Assembly (NCBI GenBank): GCA_023416135.1
Contig: JAEZIF010000346.1
Span: 1 to 57,182, forward strand
Source: Pseudomonadota bacterium
Lineage (GTDB): Bacteria > Pseudomonadota > Alphaproteobacteria > Reyranellales > Reyranellaceae
Length of the DNA stretch: 57,182 bases
Direction: 5' to 3'
In this document: one piece after another, positions 8,879 through 16,340 of the stretch
Position numbering within the stretch: the stretch's first letter is position 1
How the letters are laid out: every line of letters starts with the position of its first letter
Position numbers and translations under genes: made by a program
Notes under the pieces: model-generated
What the model was told of the DNA's origin: nothing
What the model saw: the letters and a program-made list of their open reading frames with translations, nothing else
Database searches by the model: none

Positions 8879-8894
8879 AGATATAAGGGCGCCG

Positions 8895-9248
8895 ATGCAA
8901 CAGCTCGATCTTGTCTTCTCCGCCCTCGCCGATCCGACGCGGCGCGCGATCTTGGCGCGGCTGGCGGAAGGAGAGGCGACGGTGAACGAGCTGGTCGGGC
9001 CGTCCGATCTCAGCCAGCCCACGATCTCCAAACATCTCAAGGTACTGGAGCGGGCGGGCCTCGTGTCACGCGGCCGCGAGGCCCAGTTCCGCCCGGTGCG
9101 GCTGAACGCGGCGCCGTTGGAAGGGGCGGCAGAGTGGCTGGGCGACTATCGCCGCTTCTGGGAGGAGAGCCTCGACCGGCTCGACGTCTATGTGAAGGAA
9201 CTCAAGCGCAAGGAGGGACGGCATGTCAGCAAACGCAAGCGCCCGTGA
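8895..9248 (+). CDS. ArsR-family winged-helix transcriptional regulator
   Basis: The 117-residue product has the ArsR/SmtB winged-helix fold. It includes FSALADPTRRAILARLAEGE at the N-terminus, the recognition helix LSQPTISKHLKVLERAGLVS, and the wing RGREAQFRPVRLN. It ends in an aromatic acidic helix (LGDYRRFWEESLDRLDVYV). It lacks the CxC metal site of arsenic and zinc sensors. It belongs instead to the branch that is co-encoded with START/SRPBCC proteins. The next gene starts inside its 3' end (26-base overlap), so the two are translationally coupled. Autoregulation through the repeats at 8849-8878 is likely. Confidence 0.9.
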   Translation: MQQLDLVFSALADPTRRAILARLAEGEATVNELVGPSDLSQPTISKHLKVLERAGLVSRGREAQFRPVRLNAAPLEGAAEWLGDYRRFWEESLDRLDVYVKELKRKEGRHVSKRKRP

Positions 9249-9711
9249 ATCGGAGGCCGGTCGGGAGCTCATCATCACGCGCAGCTTCGACGCGCCGGCG
9301 CGGCTGCTGTTCGAGGCCTGGAGCAAGCCCGAGCATCTGAAGAAGTGGTTCGGGCCGGTCGGCTATCCCGTGACGATGTGCGAGATGGATTTCCGCGAGG
9401 GCGGCCAATGGCGCGCTGCCATGACCGGGCCGGGCGGCAAGCAGCAGACGCCATTTGGCGGCGAGTATCTCGAGATCGTGCCCCATCGCCGGATCGTCTT
9501 CTCGAACGGCTTCGAGCTGCCCGGTGCCGAGAAGATGATCATGACCATCACCTTCGACGAGAAGGACGGCAAGACGCTGCTCACCATCCGCACGCTGTTC
9601 GCCTCGATCTCCCAGAAGGCGACCCATGTCGGCGCCGGCATGGAGGAAGGCATCGCCTCCGGCCTCGACCAGCTCACCGACGTCGTGGCCGTGATGAAAG
9701 CTGCTGCATAG
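9223..9711 (+). CDS. SRPBCC (AHSA1/START-like) domain protein
   Basis: The 162-residue product is a single SRPBCC/AHSA1 domain, a hydrophobic-cavity fold that binds small lipophilic ligands. Family marks are ELIITRSFDAPARLLFEAWS near the N-terminus, LKKWFGPVGYPVTMCEMDF, FREGGQW, PHRRIVFSNGF, and a late helix with GMEEGIASGLDQLTDVV. The start at 9223 has a strong Shine-Dalgarno (AAGGAGGGACGGC) and lies inside the ArsR gene. This ArsR-SRPBCC pairing is common in soil bacteria and suggests that the regulator and this protein respond to the same compound. The ligand is unknown. Confidence 0.9.
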   Translation: MSANASARESEAGRELIITRSFDAPARLLFEAWSKPEHLKKWFGPVGYPVTMCEMDFREGGQWRAAMTGPGGKQQTPFGGEYLEIVPHRRIVFSNGFELPGAEKMIMTITFDEKDGKTLLTIRTLFASISQKATHVGAGMEEGIASGLDQLTDVVAVMKAAA

Positions 9712-10056
9712 TGGGCCATTCTCTTGGTGATCATATATCCCGTCCATCCAGGACAATTGATCATCGAGAGGAATACGCCGCGCTGGCCTCGGCCAGCGTC
9801 GGCGGCTCGCAGCGGCATCTCGCGCAAGCGCTTCTGGATCGCCATCCACGTCGCTTTCGATCTAGCGTTGATCATGGGCCCTTGCCTGGGCATGGTGCAC
9901 CCCGTCGTGCGGACCTGGGTGCTGGTGACGCCGGGCGGCGCGCGGCGCGAACGGTCCAAAGTGGCCGAAGTTTTCTAATCGATTGATAGATAAAACGAAC
10001 GAGGAGCGCGGGCGGGAGCGCTCTATGCTGTTCCCGAAACAGACTGGAGGGACGTC
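9712..10056. other. 345-base gap with no confident gene
   Basis: An 84-codon frame (9724-9978, plus strand) contains FWIAIHVAFDLALIMGPCLG and ends VTPGGARRERSKVAEVF, but it matches no family I recognise and has no clear Shine-Dalgarno sequence. The antisense strand is also open. The sequence TGATCAT recurs (9727, 9759 and near 9869). The last 60 bases are more AT-rich and probably hold the promoter of the gene at 10057. It may be a decayed gene or ordinary intergenic DNA. Confidence 0.4.
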
Positions 10057-11313
10057 ATGAGCCTTCTCAAAGACACCGAGATCGACGTAGCGCCCTACGT
10101 GCCGACGCTTCAGCTGACGGAAGGGCAGGCGCCACCGATCGCTGCGAACGGCGGCCTGTCCTACATGTCGTTTGACCGGGACGGCGATGCGGGAACGGGC
10201 AAGGCGATCGAGGATGCGCTCGCCGAGATTTCCGGCGGCGAGGGCCAGCGCGTCGTCGACATGATCGACAAGGCGCCCCCCGGCCCGATCAAGACCCGAT
10301 GGGGCCTCGCCTTCCGCGACTACGACGAGTGCGTGAGGTACATCCGCGAGTCGAACAGCCTCAAGGCACCGGAAGGCGGCCTGGTGCTGCCGCTGGCCTA
10401 TACCGTCCACGAGCGGCCGTCGTATTCCATCGTTCCGTCCAACGCCATCTGGCGGGATCCGGCACAGGCCGAGCTCGCGGCGAAACTGCGCCAGAACGAG
10501 GAGGACAATCGGCGGCGCAACCTCTACTTCCCGCACGTGATGCGCGATGCGCGGCGTATCGGCGAGTACTATCCGGGCCTTTCGCCCAACAGCCCGGAAT
10601 GCATGGACCGTCTCGGTGTCTCGCTGGCGCACCTCGAGTCGAAGTGTACGAACTTCTACGATGCGGCGGAGGTGGAGCGCGTATTCTACCCCGAGATCGA
10701 GAAGCTGTTGCTCGAGTTCTTCCCCGACGCCACCGACGCGCTGGTCTACAACCACGACGTCTTCGACAAGGACTACACGGGCGACCGTACGGAAGACCAG
10801 GACAACAAGAACCCGGGCGTGAATGCCCGCTACGTCAACCTCGTGCACAACGACCTGAACGACAACTCGGGCCGCGTACGCTGCCGCGAGCTGCTCACCA
10901 AGAACCTGCGCAACTTCGGACGGCCGCAGAACTACACGGAAGCCGAGGCCGACGCGAAGATGTCGCGGCGGTTCATGTCCCTAAACCTCGCCAAGCCGAT
11001 GGAGACGGTCGAGCAGTTCCCGTTCGTGCTCTGCGCCTGGCCCTCGTTCGCTGACCAGCCTTATATCAACAACTACCGCATCTACGACGACCGGGTCGGC
11101 GAGACCACCCGCTTCACCTATCGTCCGAACCATGAATGGTACTGGTTCCCCCGGCAGACCTCGACCGAGGTTTCCATGCTGAAGTGCTACGACTCCGTCA
11201 CCGACGGCTCGGTCTCGCGCTGGTCTTTCCATACCGCCTGCATCGACCCGACCGCACCTGCGGACGCCCGTTGCCGCAAGAATGTCGTGGTCCGGTCCTA
11301 CGTCTTCTTCTAG
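10057..11313 (+). CDS. CmcJ/NvfI-family oxidoreductase-like protein
   Basis: The 418-residue product resembles the CmcJ/AsaB/NvfI group of non-haem-iron oxygenase-like enzymes. Diagnostic stretches are RYVNLVHNDLND (His at about 264), FPFVLCAWPSFADQ, then RFTYRPNHEWYWFP, STEVSMLKCYDS and SFHTACIDPTAPADARC. The end VVVRSYVFF matches the family's typical C-terminal arginine and aromatic tail. Two histidines and the terminal arginine fit an iron and 2-oxoacid site, but that is inference. Members act in cephamycin, gibberellin and fungal meroterpenoid routes; here there is no biosynthetic cluster nearby. It stands alone between the ArsR pair and rpmJ, with its own hairpin downstream. A good Shine-Dalgarno (GGAGGGACGTC) precedes the start. 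Confidence 0.75.
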   Translation: MSLLKDTEIDVAPYVPTLQLTEGQAPPIAANGGLSYMSFDRDGDAGTGKAIEDALAEISGGEGQRVVDMIDKAPPGPIKTRWGLAFRDYDECVRYIRESNSLKAPEGGLVLPLAYTVHERPSYSIVPSNAIWRDPAQAELAAKLRQNEEDNRRRNLYFPHVMRDARRIGEYYPGLSPNSPECMDRLGVSLAHLESKCTNFYDAAEVERVFYPEIEKLLLEFFPDATDALVYNHDVFDKDYTGDRTEDQDNKNPGVNARYVNLVHNDLNDNSGRVRCRELLTKNLRNFGRPQNYTEAEADAKMSRRFMSLNLAKPMETVEQFPFVLCAWPSFADQPYINNYRIYDDRVGETTRFTYRPNHEWYWFPRQTSTEVSMLKCYDSVTDGSVSRWSFHTACIDPTAPADARCRKNVVVRSYVFF

Positions 11314-11325
11314 GAAAACAGGGTA

Positions 11326-11356
11326 GGGCGGGACCAGCACGAGCCCGGTCCCGCCC
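11326..11356 (+). terminator. Perfect 10-bp hairpin after the CmcJ-like gene
   Basis: GGGCGGGACC (11326-11335) pairs with GGTCCCGCCC (11347-11356) around an 11-base loop, starting 13 bases after the stop codon. There is no T-run, so intrinsic termination would be weak. It may protect the 3' end or act with Rho. Confidence 0.55.
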
Positions 11357-11399
11357 CCAAGCCATTCTGATCATTGATGAATTTTGGGCCGGCCACGGG

Positions 11400-11428
11400 T
11401 TGACGCGGCGCTTCCAGGTCCCTATTTT
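11400..11428 (+). promoter_or_regulatory. rpmJ promoter
   Basis: TTGACG (11400-11405), exactly 17 bases, then TATTTT (11423-11428). Transcription would start near 11435, giving a leader of about 48 bases before rpmJ. The leader contains a stable hairpin, CCCCGGC-GTC-GCCGGGG at 11448-11464, followed by CTTTT. That hairpin could attenuate or stabilise the message. Confidence 0.65.
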
Positions 11429-11482
11429 CCGCGCTCTTTCGGAATTACCCCGGCGTCGCCGGGGCTTTTGTTGAGAAGAACC

Positions 11483-11608
11483 ATGAAGATCCGCCATTCA
11501 CTCAAGTCCGTGAAGACGCGCCACAAGGACAGCCGCGTTGTGCGCCGCAAGGGCCGTGTCTACGTCATCAACAAGACCAACCCGCGCTTCAAGGCCCGCC
11601 AGGGCTAA
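11483..11608 (+). CDS. rpmJ: Ribosomal protein bL36
   Basis: The 41-residue product is the alphaproteobacterial form of 50S protein L36. It begins MKIRHSLKSVKTRHKDSR, is rich in Lys and Arg, and ends NKTNPRFKARQG. It lacks the zinc-binding Cys/His set, so it is the zinc-independent (C-minus) type seen in alphaproteobacteria. It is a single-gene unit with its own promoter upstream and a strong terminator downstream. The ATG at 11483 has a weak GAGAAG ribosome site. Confidence 0.95.
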   Translation: MKIRHSLKSVKTRHKDSRVVRRKGRVYVINKTNPRFKARQG

Positions 11609-11635
11609 GGCGAAGGGTCTGCCCGTATTCCAAAG

Positions 11636-11666
11636 GCGGCGGGAGCCTCGGCTTCCGCCGCTTTTT
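11636..11666 (+). terminator. Rho-independent terminator of rpmJ
   Basis: GCGGCGGGAGCC (11636-11647) pairs with GGCTTCCGCCGC (11650-11661) with one mismatch, followed directly by TTTTT. It lies 28 bases after the rpmJ stop and only 23 bases before the glcD start. The glc genes therefore need a promoter inside this short space or depend on read-through. Confidence 0.85.
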
Positions 11667-11688
11667 CATTTGGCGTAAGGATCGGGGC

Positions 11689-13176
11689 ATGCAGATGCCG
11701 CCGCTCGATCCTGCCATTCTCGCTCGTCGGTCCGAGATCGTGGCCGCATTGCGGGCGATCGTGCCGGGCGAGGGGGTCATCGACGATCTCGACGGCATGC
11801 GGCCCTACGAGTGCGATGCGCTCTCGGCCTACCGCCAGATGCCGCTGGTCGTGGTCCTGCCCGAGACGGTCGCCCAGGTCTCGGCCATCCTGCGCTACTG
11901 CCAGGACAAAAAGGTCAAGGTCGTGCCGCGCGGCGCCGGCACCTCGCTGTCGGGCGGCTCCATGCCGGTGGGCGATGCCATCCTGCTGGGCATGGGCAAG
12001 TTCAACCGGGTGCTGGAAATCGACTACGCTAACCGCTGCGCCCGGGTGCAGCCCGGCGTCACGAACCTCGGCATCTCCAAGGCAGTCGAGCACGAGGGCT
12101 TCTATTACGCACCCGACCCCAGCTCGCAGATCGCCTGCTCGATCGGCGGCAACGTGGCGGAGAATTCCGGCGGCGTTCACTGCCTGAAATACGGCCTTAC
12201 CACCAACAACCTCTTGGGCATCGAGATGGTGCTGATGACCGGCGAGGTCGTGCGGCTCGGTGGCAAGCATCTCGACTCCGGAGGCTACGACCTTTTGGGC
12301 CTGATGACCGGCTCCGAAGGTCTTTTGGGGGTCGTCACCGAGGTCACGGTCCGGCTGCTCCGCAAGCCCTCGACGGCGCGCGCCGTGCTGCTGGGGTTTC
12401 CCACCGAATCGTCGGCGGCCGACTGCGTCGCGGCCATCATCGCTTCGGGCATCATCCCCGGCGGCATGGAGATGATGGACAAGGACGCCGTGAAATGCGC
12501 CGAGGCCTATGTCGGCGCAGGCTATCCTATGGATGTCGAGGGCCTGCTGATCGTCGAGCTCGACGGTCCGGCAGTCGAGGTCGACTACCTGGTCGAGCGC
12601 GTCACCGAGATCGCCCGCGGTCGCGGCGCCACCACCATCCGGGTCAGCCGCGACGAGCAGGAGCGCGTGCTGTTCTGGGCCGGCCGAAAGGCCGCGTTCC
12701 CCGCCGTCGGCCAGATCTCGCCCGACTACATGTGCCTCGATGGCTCGGTGCCGCGCGGCCGGCTGGTCGAGGTGCTGGCCGAGATGCGCCAGATGTCGAA
12801 GAAGCACGGTCTGAGAGTGGTCAACGTCTTCCATGCCGGCGACGGCAACCTGCATCCGCTGATTCTGTTCGACGCCAACGATCCCGGCGAGCTGAGCCGC
12901 GCCGAGGAGTTCGGTGCCGACATCCTCCGTCTCTGCGTGCGGGTGGGCGGCGTGCTGACCGGCGAGCACGGCGTCGGCATCGAGAAGCGCGACCTGATGG
13001 GCGAGCAGTTCACCGAGATCGACCTCGACCAGCAGATGCGCGTGAAGTGCGCCTTCGATCCGGATCACCTGCTCAATCCGGGCAAGGTGTTCCCCAAGCT
13101 CAGGCGCTGCGCCGAGCTGGGGCGTCTGGTCGTGCAGCAGAACAAGATCCCGTTCCCCGACATCCCGCGGTTCTGA
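11689..13176 (+). CDS. glcD: Glycolate oxidase, FAD-linked subunit GlcD
   Basis: FAD-dependent subunit of the membrane-associated glycolate oxidase (glycolate to glyoxylate), 495 residues. The FAD-binding type-4 domain shows VVPRGAGTSLSGGSMPVGDA (residues about 77-96) and CSIGGNVAENSGG. The C-terminal domain shows VVNVFHAGDGNLHP and GVLTGEHGVGIEKR, both typical of GlcD and D-lactate dehydrogenase relatives. The adjacent glcE and glcF genes identify it as glycolate oxidase and not a stand-alone D-lactate enzyme. A Shine-Dalgarno (AAGGATCGGGG) precedes the ATG at 11689. It is followed after three bases by glcE. Confidence 0.94.
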   Translation: MQMPPLDPAILARRSEIVAALRAIVPGEGVIDDLDGMRPYECDALSAYRQMPLVVVLPETVAQVSAILRYCQDKKVKVVPRGAGTSLSGGSMPVGDAILLGMGKFNRVLEIDYANRCARVQPGVTNLGISKAVEHEGFYYAPDPSSQIACSIGGNVAENSGGVHCLKYGLTTNNLLGIEMVLMTGEVVRLGGKHLDSGGYDLLGLMTGSEGLLGVVTEVTVRLLRKPSTARAVLLGFPTESSAADCVAAIIASGIIPGGMEMMDKDAVKCAEAYVGAGYPMDVEGLLIVELDGPAVEVDYLVERVTEIARGRGATTIRVSRDEQERVLFWAGRKAAFPAVGQISPDYMCLDGSVPRGRLVEVLAEMRQMSKKHGLRVVNVFHAGDGNLHPLILFDANDPGELSRAEEFGADILRLCVRVGGVLTGEHGVGIEKRDLMGEQFTEIDLDQQMRVKCAFDPDHLLNPGKVFPKLRRCAELGRLVVQQNKIPFPDIPRF

Positions 13177-13179
13177 CCC

Positions 13180-14343
13180 ATGGCCGGCACGATCAAGCCG
13201 CGCGACGCAAAGGAGCTGCGGCAGGCGGTGGAGTGGGCGCTGAAGGGCAGCGTCACGTTCGACGTGCGTGGCCGGGGCAGCAAGATCGCCCTCGGCAAAC
13301 CGATGATCTGCGACCAGGTGCTCGACCTCTCGGGCATCACCGGCATCGTCGACTACGCGCCGGAAGAGCTGGTCGTCACCTTGCGCGCCGGCACGTCCAT
13401 GCACGAGGTCGAGGTGCTGCTCGCCCAGCGCAACCAGATGCTGGCCTTCGAGCCTCCCGACCTCGGCCCCTTGCTCGGCAACGAGGCGGGCGAGGGCACG
13501 CTAGTGGGCGCCGTCATGGGTAACCTCGCCGGCCCGCGCCGCATCTCGGCCGGCGCAGCGCGCGATCACCTGCTGGGCTTCAGCGGCGTCAACGGCCGCG
13601 GCGAGGCCTTCAAGTCGGGCGGCAAGGTGATGAAGAACGTCACCGGCTACGACCTTTCCAAGCTTCTGGCCGGCTCGTGGGGCACGCTCGCGGTGCTCGA
13701 CGAGGTGTCTGTGAAAGTGCTGCCGGCGCCCGACCAGACACGGACGCTGGTGCTGCGGGGCCTCTCCGACGAGGCAGCGGTGAAGGCGATGTGCGCCGCC
13801 ATGGGCAGCTCGCACGAGGTCTCCGGCGCCGCTCATGTCGACGGCCGCACGGCCCTGCGTCTCGAGGGCGTGGCGCCGTCGGTCGAAGCACGCCTCAAAG
13901 GCCTGCGCGATCTCTTGGCGGACGCCGGCGGCGCGATGGAAGAGCTGGGTACGCTCGAAAGCCGAACCTTCTGGCGCGACGTGCGCGACGTCGCCCCGCT
14001 CTCGGGAGCAGACGGTGCGGTCGTGTGGAAGATCTCTTGTCCACCAACTGACGGCGCGGCCGTCATGGCGCGCATCAAGGCCGAGCGCCCGGCGGCCCGA
14101 TCTTTCTACGACTGGTCCGGCGGCCTGATCTGGCTCGCCTTGCCGCCCAGCGCCGACGCCGACCAGGCGCTGGTACGCGGCGCCCTTGGCGGTGGCCACG
14201 CGACCTTGGTTCGCGCCGACGAAGCGGTGCGCAGGACCGTGGCGGTGTTCCAGCCGCAATCGGCTGCGCTCGCGGCGCTCACAGCGCGTGTGAAGGAGAG
14301 CTTCGATCCCAAAGCCGTCTTCAACCCGGGGCGGGTGGGCTAG
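13180..14343 (+). CDS. glcE: Glycolate oxidase, FAD-binding subunit GlcE
   Basis: Second flavin-domain subunit of glycolate oxidase, 387 residues. The FAD-binding type-4 signature is degenerate as in other GlcE proteins: FDVRGRGSKIALGKP near residues 27-41, TLRAGTSMHEVEVLLAQRNQ, and GNLAGPRRISAGAARDHLLG. VMKNVTGYDLSKLLAGSWGT is a GlcE hallmark. The C-terminus ends FDPKAVFNPGRVG. It is packed three bases after glcD and two bases before glcF, so the three subunits form one transcription unit. Confidence 0.93.
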   Translation: MAGTIKPRDAKELRQAVEWALKGSVTFDVRGRGSKIALGKPMICDQVLDLSGITGIVDYAPEELVVTLRAGTSMHEVEVLLAQRNQMLAFEPPDLGPLLGNEAGEGTLVGAVMGNLAGPRRISAGAARDHLLGFSGVNGRGEAFKSGGKVMKNVTGYDLSKLLAGSWGTLAVLDEVSVKVLPAPDQTRTLVLRGLSDEAAVKAMCAAMGSSHEVSGAAHVDGRTALRLEGVAPSVEARLKGLRDLLADAGGAMEELGTLESRTFWRDVRDVAPLSGADGAVVWKISCPPTDGAAVMARIKAERPAARSFYDWSGGLIWLALPPSADADQALVRGALGGGHATLVRADEAVRRTVAVFQPQSAALAALTARVKESFDPKAVFNPGRVG

Positions 14344-14345
14344 CG

Positions 14346-15665
14346 ATGCAGACCAACTTCACCCTGGCCCAGCTCAGCGATCCCGAGACTGCGCGCAGCG
14401 AGCACATCCTGCGCAAGTGCGTGCATTGCGGCTTCTGCACGGCGACCTGCCCGACATTCGTGCTACTGGGCGACGAACGCGACAGCCCGCGCGGGCGCAT
14501 TTACTTCATCAAGGCGATGCTGGAAGGCGATCGCGCGCCGACGGCGTCGGAGGTCCGCCACGTCGATCGCTGCCTGTCGTGCCTCAGCTGCATGACGACC
14601 TGCCCATCAGGTGTGCACTACATGCACCTGGTCGATCACGGCCGGCATCACATCGAGGAACGCTACAAGCGCGCCTTGCCGGACCGGTTGATGCGCGGGC
14701 TGCTGGCCTGGCTGATGCCGCGACCGGCGCTGTTCCGCTGGACCATGATGCTTGGCCGACTCGCCAAGCCGCTGGCCGCGATGCTGCCGGCCCGCAGCGC
14801 CGACCCGGGCGGCGCCACGTTCCTGCGTCGCCTGCGGGCAATGCTCGAGGCCGTGCCCGACCGGCTGGCTGGGCCGTCGCCGGTCGATCGGCCGCAGACC
14901 TTTCCGGCCGCCGGCCTGCGCCGCAAGCGCGTGGCGCTGATGCCAGGCTGCGGCCAGCAGGTGCTGGCGCCGGAGGTCAACGAAGCGACGGTGCGGCTGC
15001 TGACGCGCCACGACATCGAGGTGGTGAACGTCGCAGGTTCGGGCTGCTGCGGCTCGTCGGTGCTGCATGTCGGCCGCAACAGGAAGGCGGTTGCGCTGGC
15101 CAGGCGCAACATCGAGGCCTGGATGCATGAGATCGACGGCGCGGGCCTGGATGCCATCGTCATCAATGCGTCGGGCTGCGGCACCACCGTCAAGGATTAC
15201 GGCGCCATGTTCGCCGACGATCCCGCCTGGAAGGAACGGGCCGAGCAGGTGGCGCGGCTCGCCAAGGACGTCAGCGAGGTCATGCTCGAGGTTGGTCTCG
15301 CGAACGTGACCGCGCGGCCGCTCACCGTGGCCTATCATTCGGCCTGTTCCATGCAGCACGGCCAGAAGGTGATCGAGCAGCCCAAGAAGCTCCTGCGGGA
15401 TGCCGGGTTCGTCGTGAAGGACGTACCCGAGGGCCATCTCTGCTGCGGCTGGGCCGGCACCTACCAAGTGCTGCAACCCGAGCTGTCGCGCCGGCTGCGT
15501 GACCGCAAGGTCGCCAACATCGAGAGCGTCGCCCCTGATGTCATTGCGGCGGGCAACTTCGGCTGCATCGGCAATATTGCCGGTGGTACGGGCATTCCGA
15601 TCGCGCACACTGTCGAGCTGCTCGACTGGGCGACGGGTGGCCCGAAGCCTGCTGCGTTGCGGTAG
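14346..15665 (+). CDS. glcF: Glycolate oxidase, iron-sulfur subunit GlcF
   Basis: Electron-transfer subunit of glycolate oxidase, 439 residues. Two ferredoxin-type [4Fe-4S] motifs are complete: Cys 25, 28, 31 and 35 in CVHCGFCTATCP, and Cys 76, 79, 82 and 86 in CLSCLSCMTTCP. Two CCG domains follow, with GSGCCGSSVLHVGRN and GHLCCGWAGTYQVLQPEL. The complex passes electrons to the quinone pool at the inner membrane. It sits directly after glcE, and the next gene (a TPR protein) starts seven bases after its stop. Confidence 0.95.
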   Translation: MQTNFTLAQLSDPETARSEHILRKCVHCGFCTATCPTFVLLGDERDSPRGRIYFIKAMLEGDRAPTASEVRHVDRCLSCLSCMTTCPSGVHYMHLVDHGRHHIEERYKRALPDRLMRGLLAWLMPRPALFRWTMMLGRLAKPLAAMLPARSADPGGATFLRRLRAMLEAVPDRLAGPSPVDRPQTFPAAGLRRKRVALMPGCGQQVLAPEVNEATVRLLTRHDIEVVNVAGSGCCGSSVLHVGRNRKAVALARRNIEAWMHEIDGAGLDAIVINASGCGTTVKDYGAMFADDPAWKERAEQVARLAKDVSEVMLEVGLANVTARPLTVAYHSACSMQHGQKVIEQPKKLLRDAGFVVKDVPEGHLCCGWAGTYQVLQPELSRRLRDRKVANIESVAPDVIAAGNFGCIGNIAGGTGIPIAHTVELLDWATGGPKPAALR

Positions 15666-15672
15666 GCTCAGG

Positions 15673-16269
15673 ATGACCCTTCTTCGCACTTGCCTTGCCG
15701 CGTTGCTCGGCGTGATGCTGGGGACGAACGCGCTGGCGCAGGACGGCGGGAGCAACACCATGCTCGACACCTTGTTTGCCAAGCTACAGGCGGCGACCGA
15801 TCCCGTGTCGATCCAGTCACTGGAGGCGGCGATCTGGGAACAGTGGATCGTGGTGCCGGACAGCGCGCAGCGGGAAATGATGATGCGCGGCATCGCCGAG
15901 ATGCAGCAGCGCGAGCTGAAGCAGTCTGTCGAGACGTTCAGCAAGCTGATCGAGATGGCGCCCGAGCTTTCCGAGGCCTGGAACAAGCGGGCGACCGCCT
16001 ATTGGTTGCTCGGCAACCTCCCGGCGTCGCTGTCGGACATCTGCGAGACGGTCAAGCGGGAGCCGCGCCACTTCGGCGCCTATTCCGGTCTCGGCATGAT
16101 CCGCGCCGAAATGGGCGAGTATCGGCGAGCCGTCGCGGCCTTCGAGCTGGCCAAGAAACATAATCCGCACATCGCGGGAATCGACGACGAGATCGAGCGC
16201 CTCAAGGCAATGGGCGGTGACACGCCAGCCGATCCGCTGGGCTGCACGCAGCGCACGGTGGGCCGCTAA
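15673..16269 (+). CDS. Exported tetratricopeptide-repeat protein
   Basis: The 198-residue product begins with a signal peptide (RTCLAALLGVMLGTNALAQ). TPR-like helical repeats follow, visible as FSKLIEMAPELSEAWNKRAT, AYWLLGNLPASLSDICETVK and GLGMIRAEMGEYRRAVAAFE, ending in a helix with GIDDEIERLKAM. TPR modules bind protein partners; the partner is unknown. It follows glcF by seven bases, so it is probably co-transcribed with the glycolate oxidase genes without an obvious role in the reaction. Similar short exported TPR proteins are common in alphaproteobacteria. The stop is followed by a 71-base gap with a palindrome. Confidence 0.8.
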   Translation: MTLLRTCLAALLGVMLGTNALAQDGGSNTMLDTLFAKLQAATDPVSIQSLEAAIWEQWIVVPDSAQREMMMRGIAEMQQRELKQSVETFSKLIEMAPELSEAWNKRATAYWLLGNLPASLSDICETVKREPRHFGAYSGLGMIRAEMGEYRRAVAAFELAKKHNPHIAGIDDEIERLKAMGGDTPADPLGCTQRTVGR

Positions 16270-16308
16270 CGGGCGCACTTGCCGCGCGGCGGGCGCGCGG
16301 GCAGACTC

Positions 16309-16320
16309 TGACTCGAGTCA
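16309..16320. promoter_or_regulatory. 12-bp perfect palindrome upstream of the amidohydrolase
   Basis: TGACTCGAGTCA is fully self-complementary and lies 20 bases before the chosen start of the amidohydrolase gene, where a repressor or activator would sit. No regulator gene is adjacent. It could be coincidence, as a 12-base palindrome is not rare in 57 kb. Confidence 0.35.
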
Positions 16321-16340
16321 AGGCTTCAAGGATGGGATCA

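Noticed and set aside
9724..9978. 84-codon frame after the SRPBCC gene
   Set aside because: No ribosome site, no family match and equally open antisense frames. Kept only as part of the gap description.
11605..13404. Long open frame antisense to glcD
   Set aside because: No recognisable domain, and glcD is complete on the other strand.
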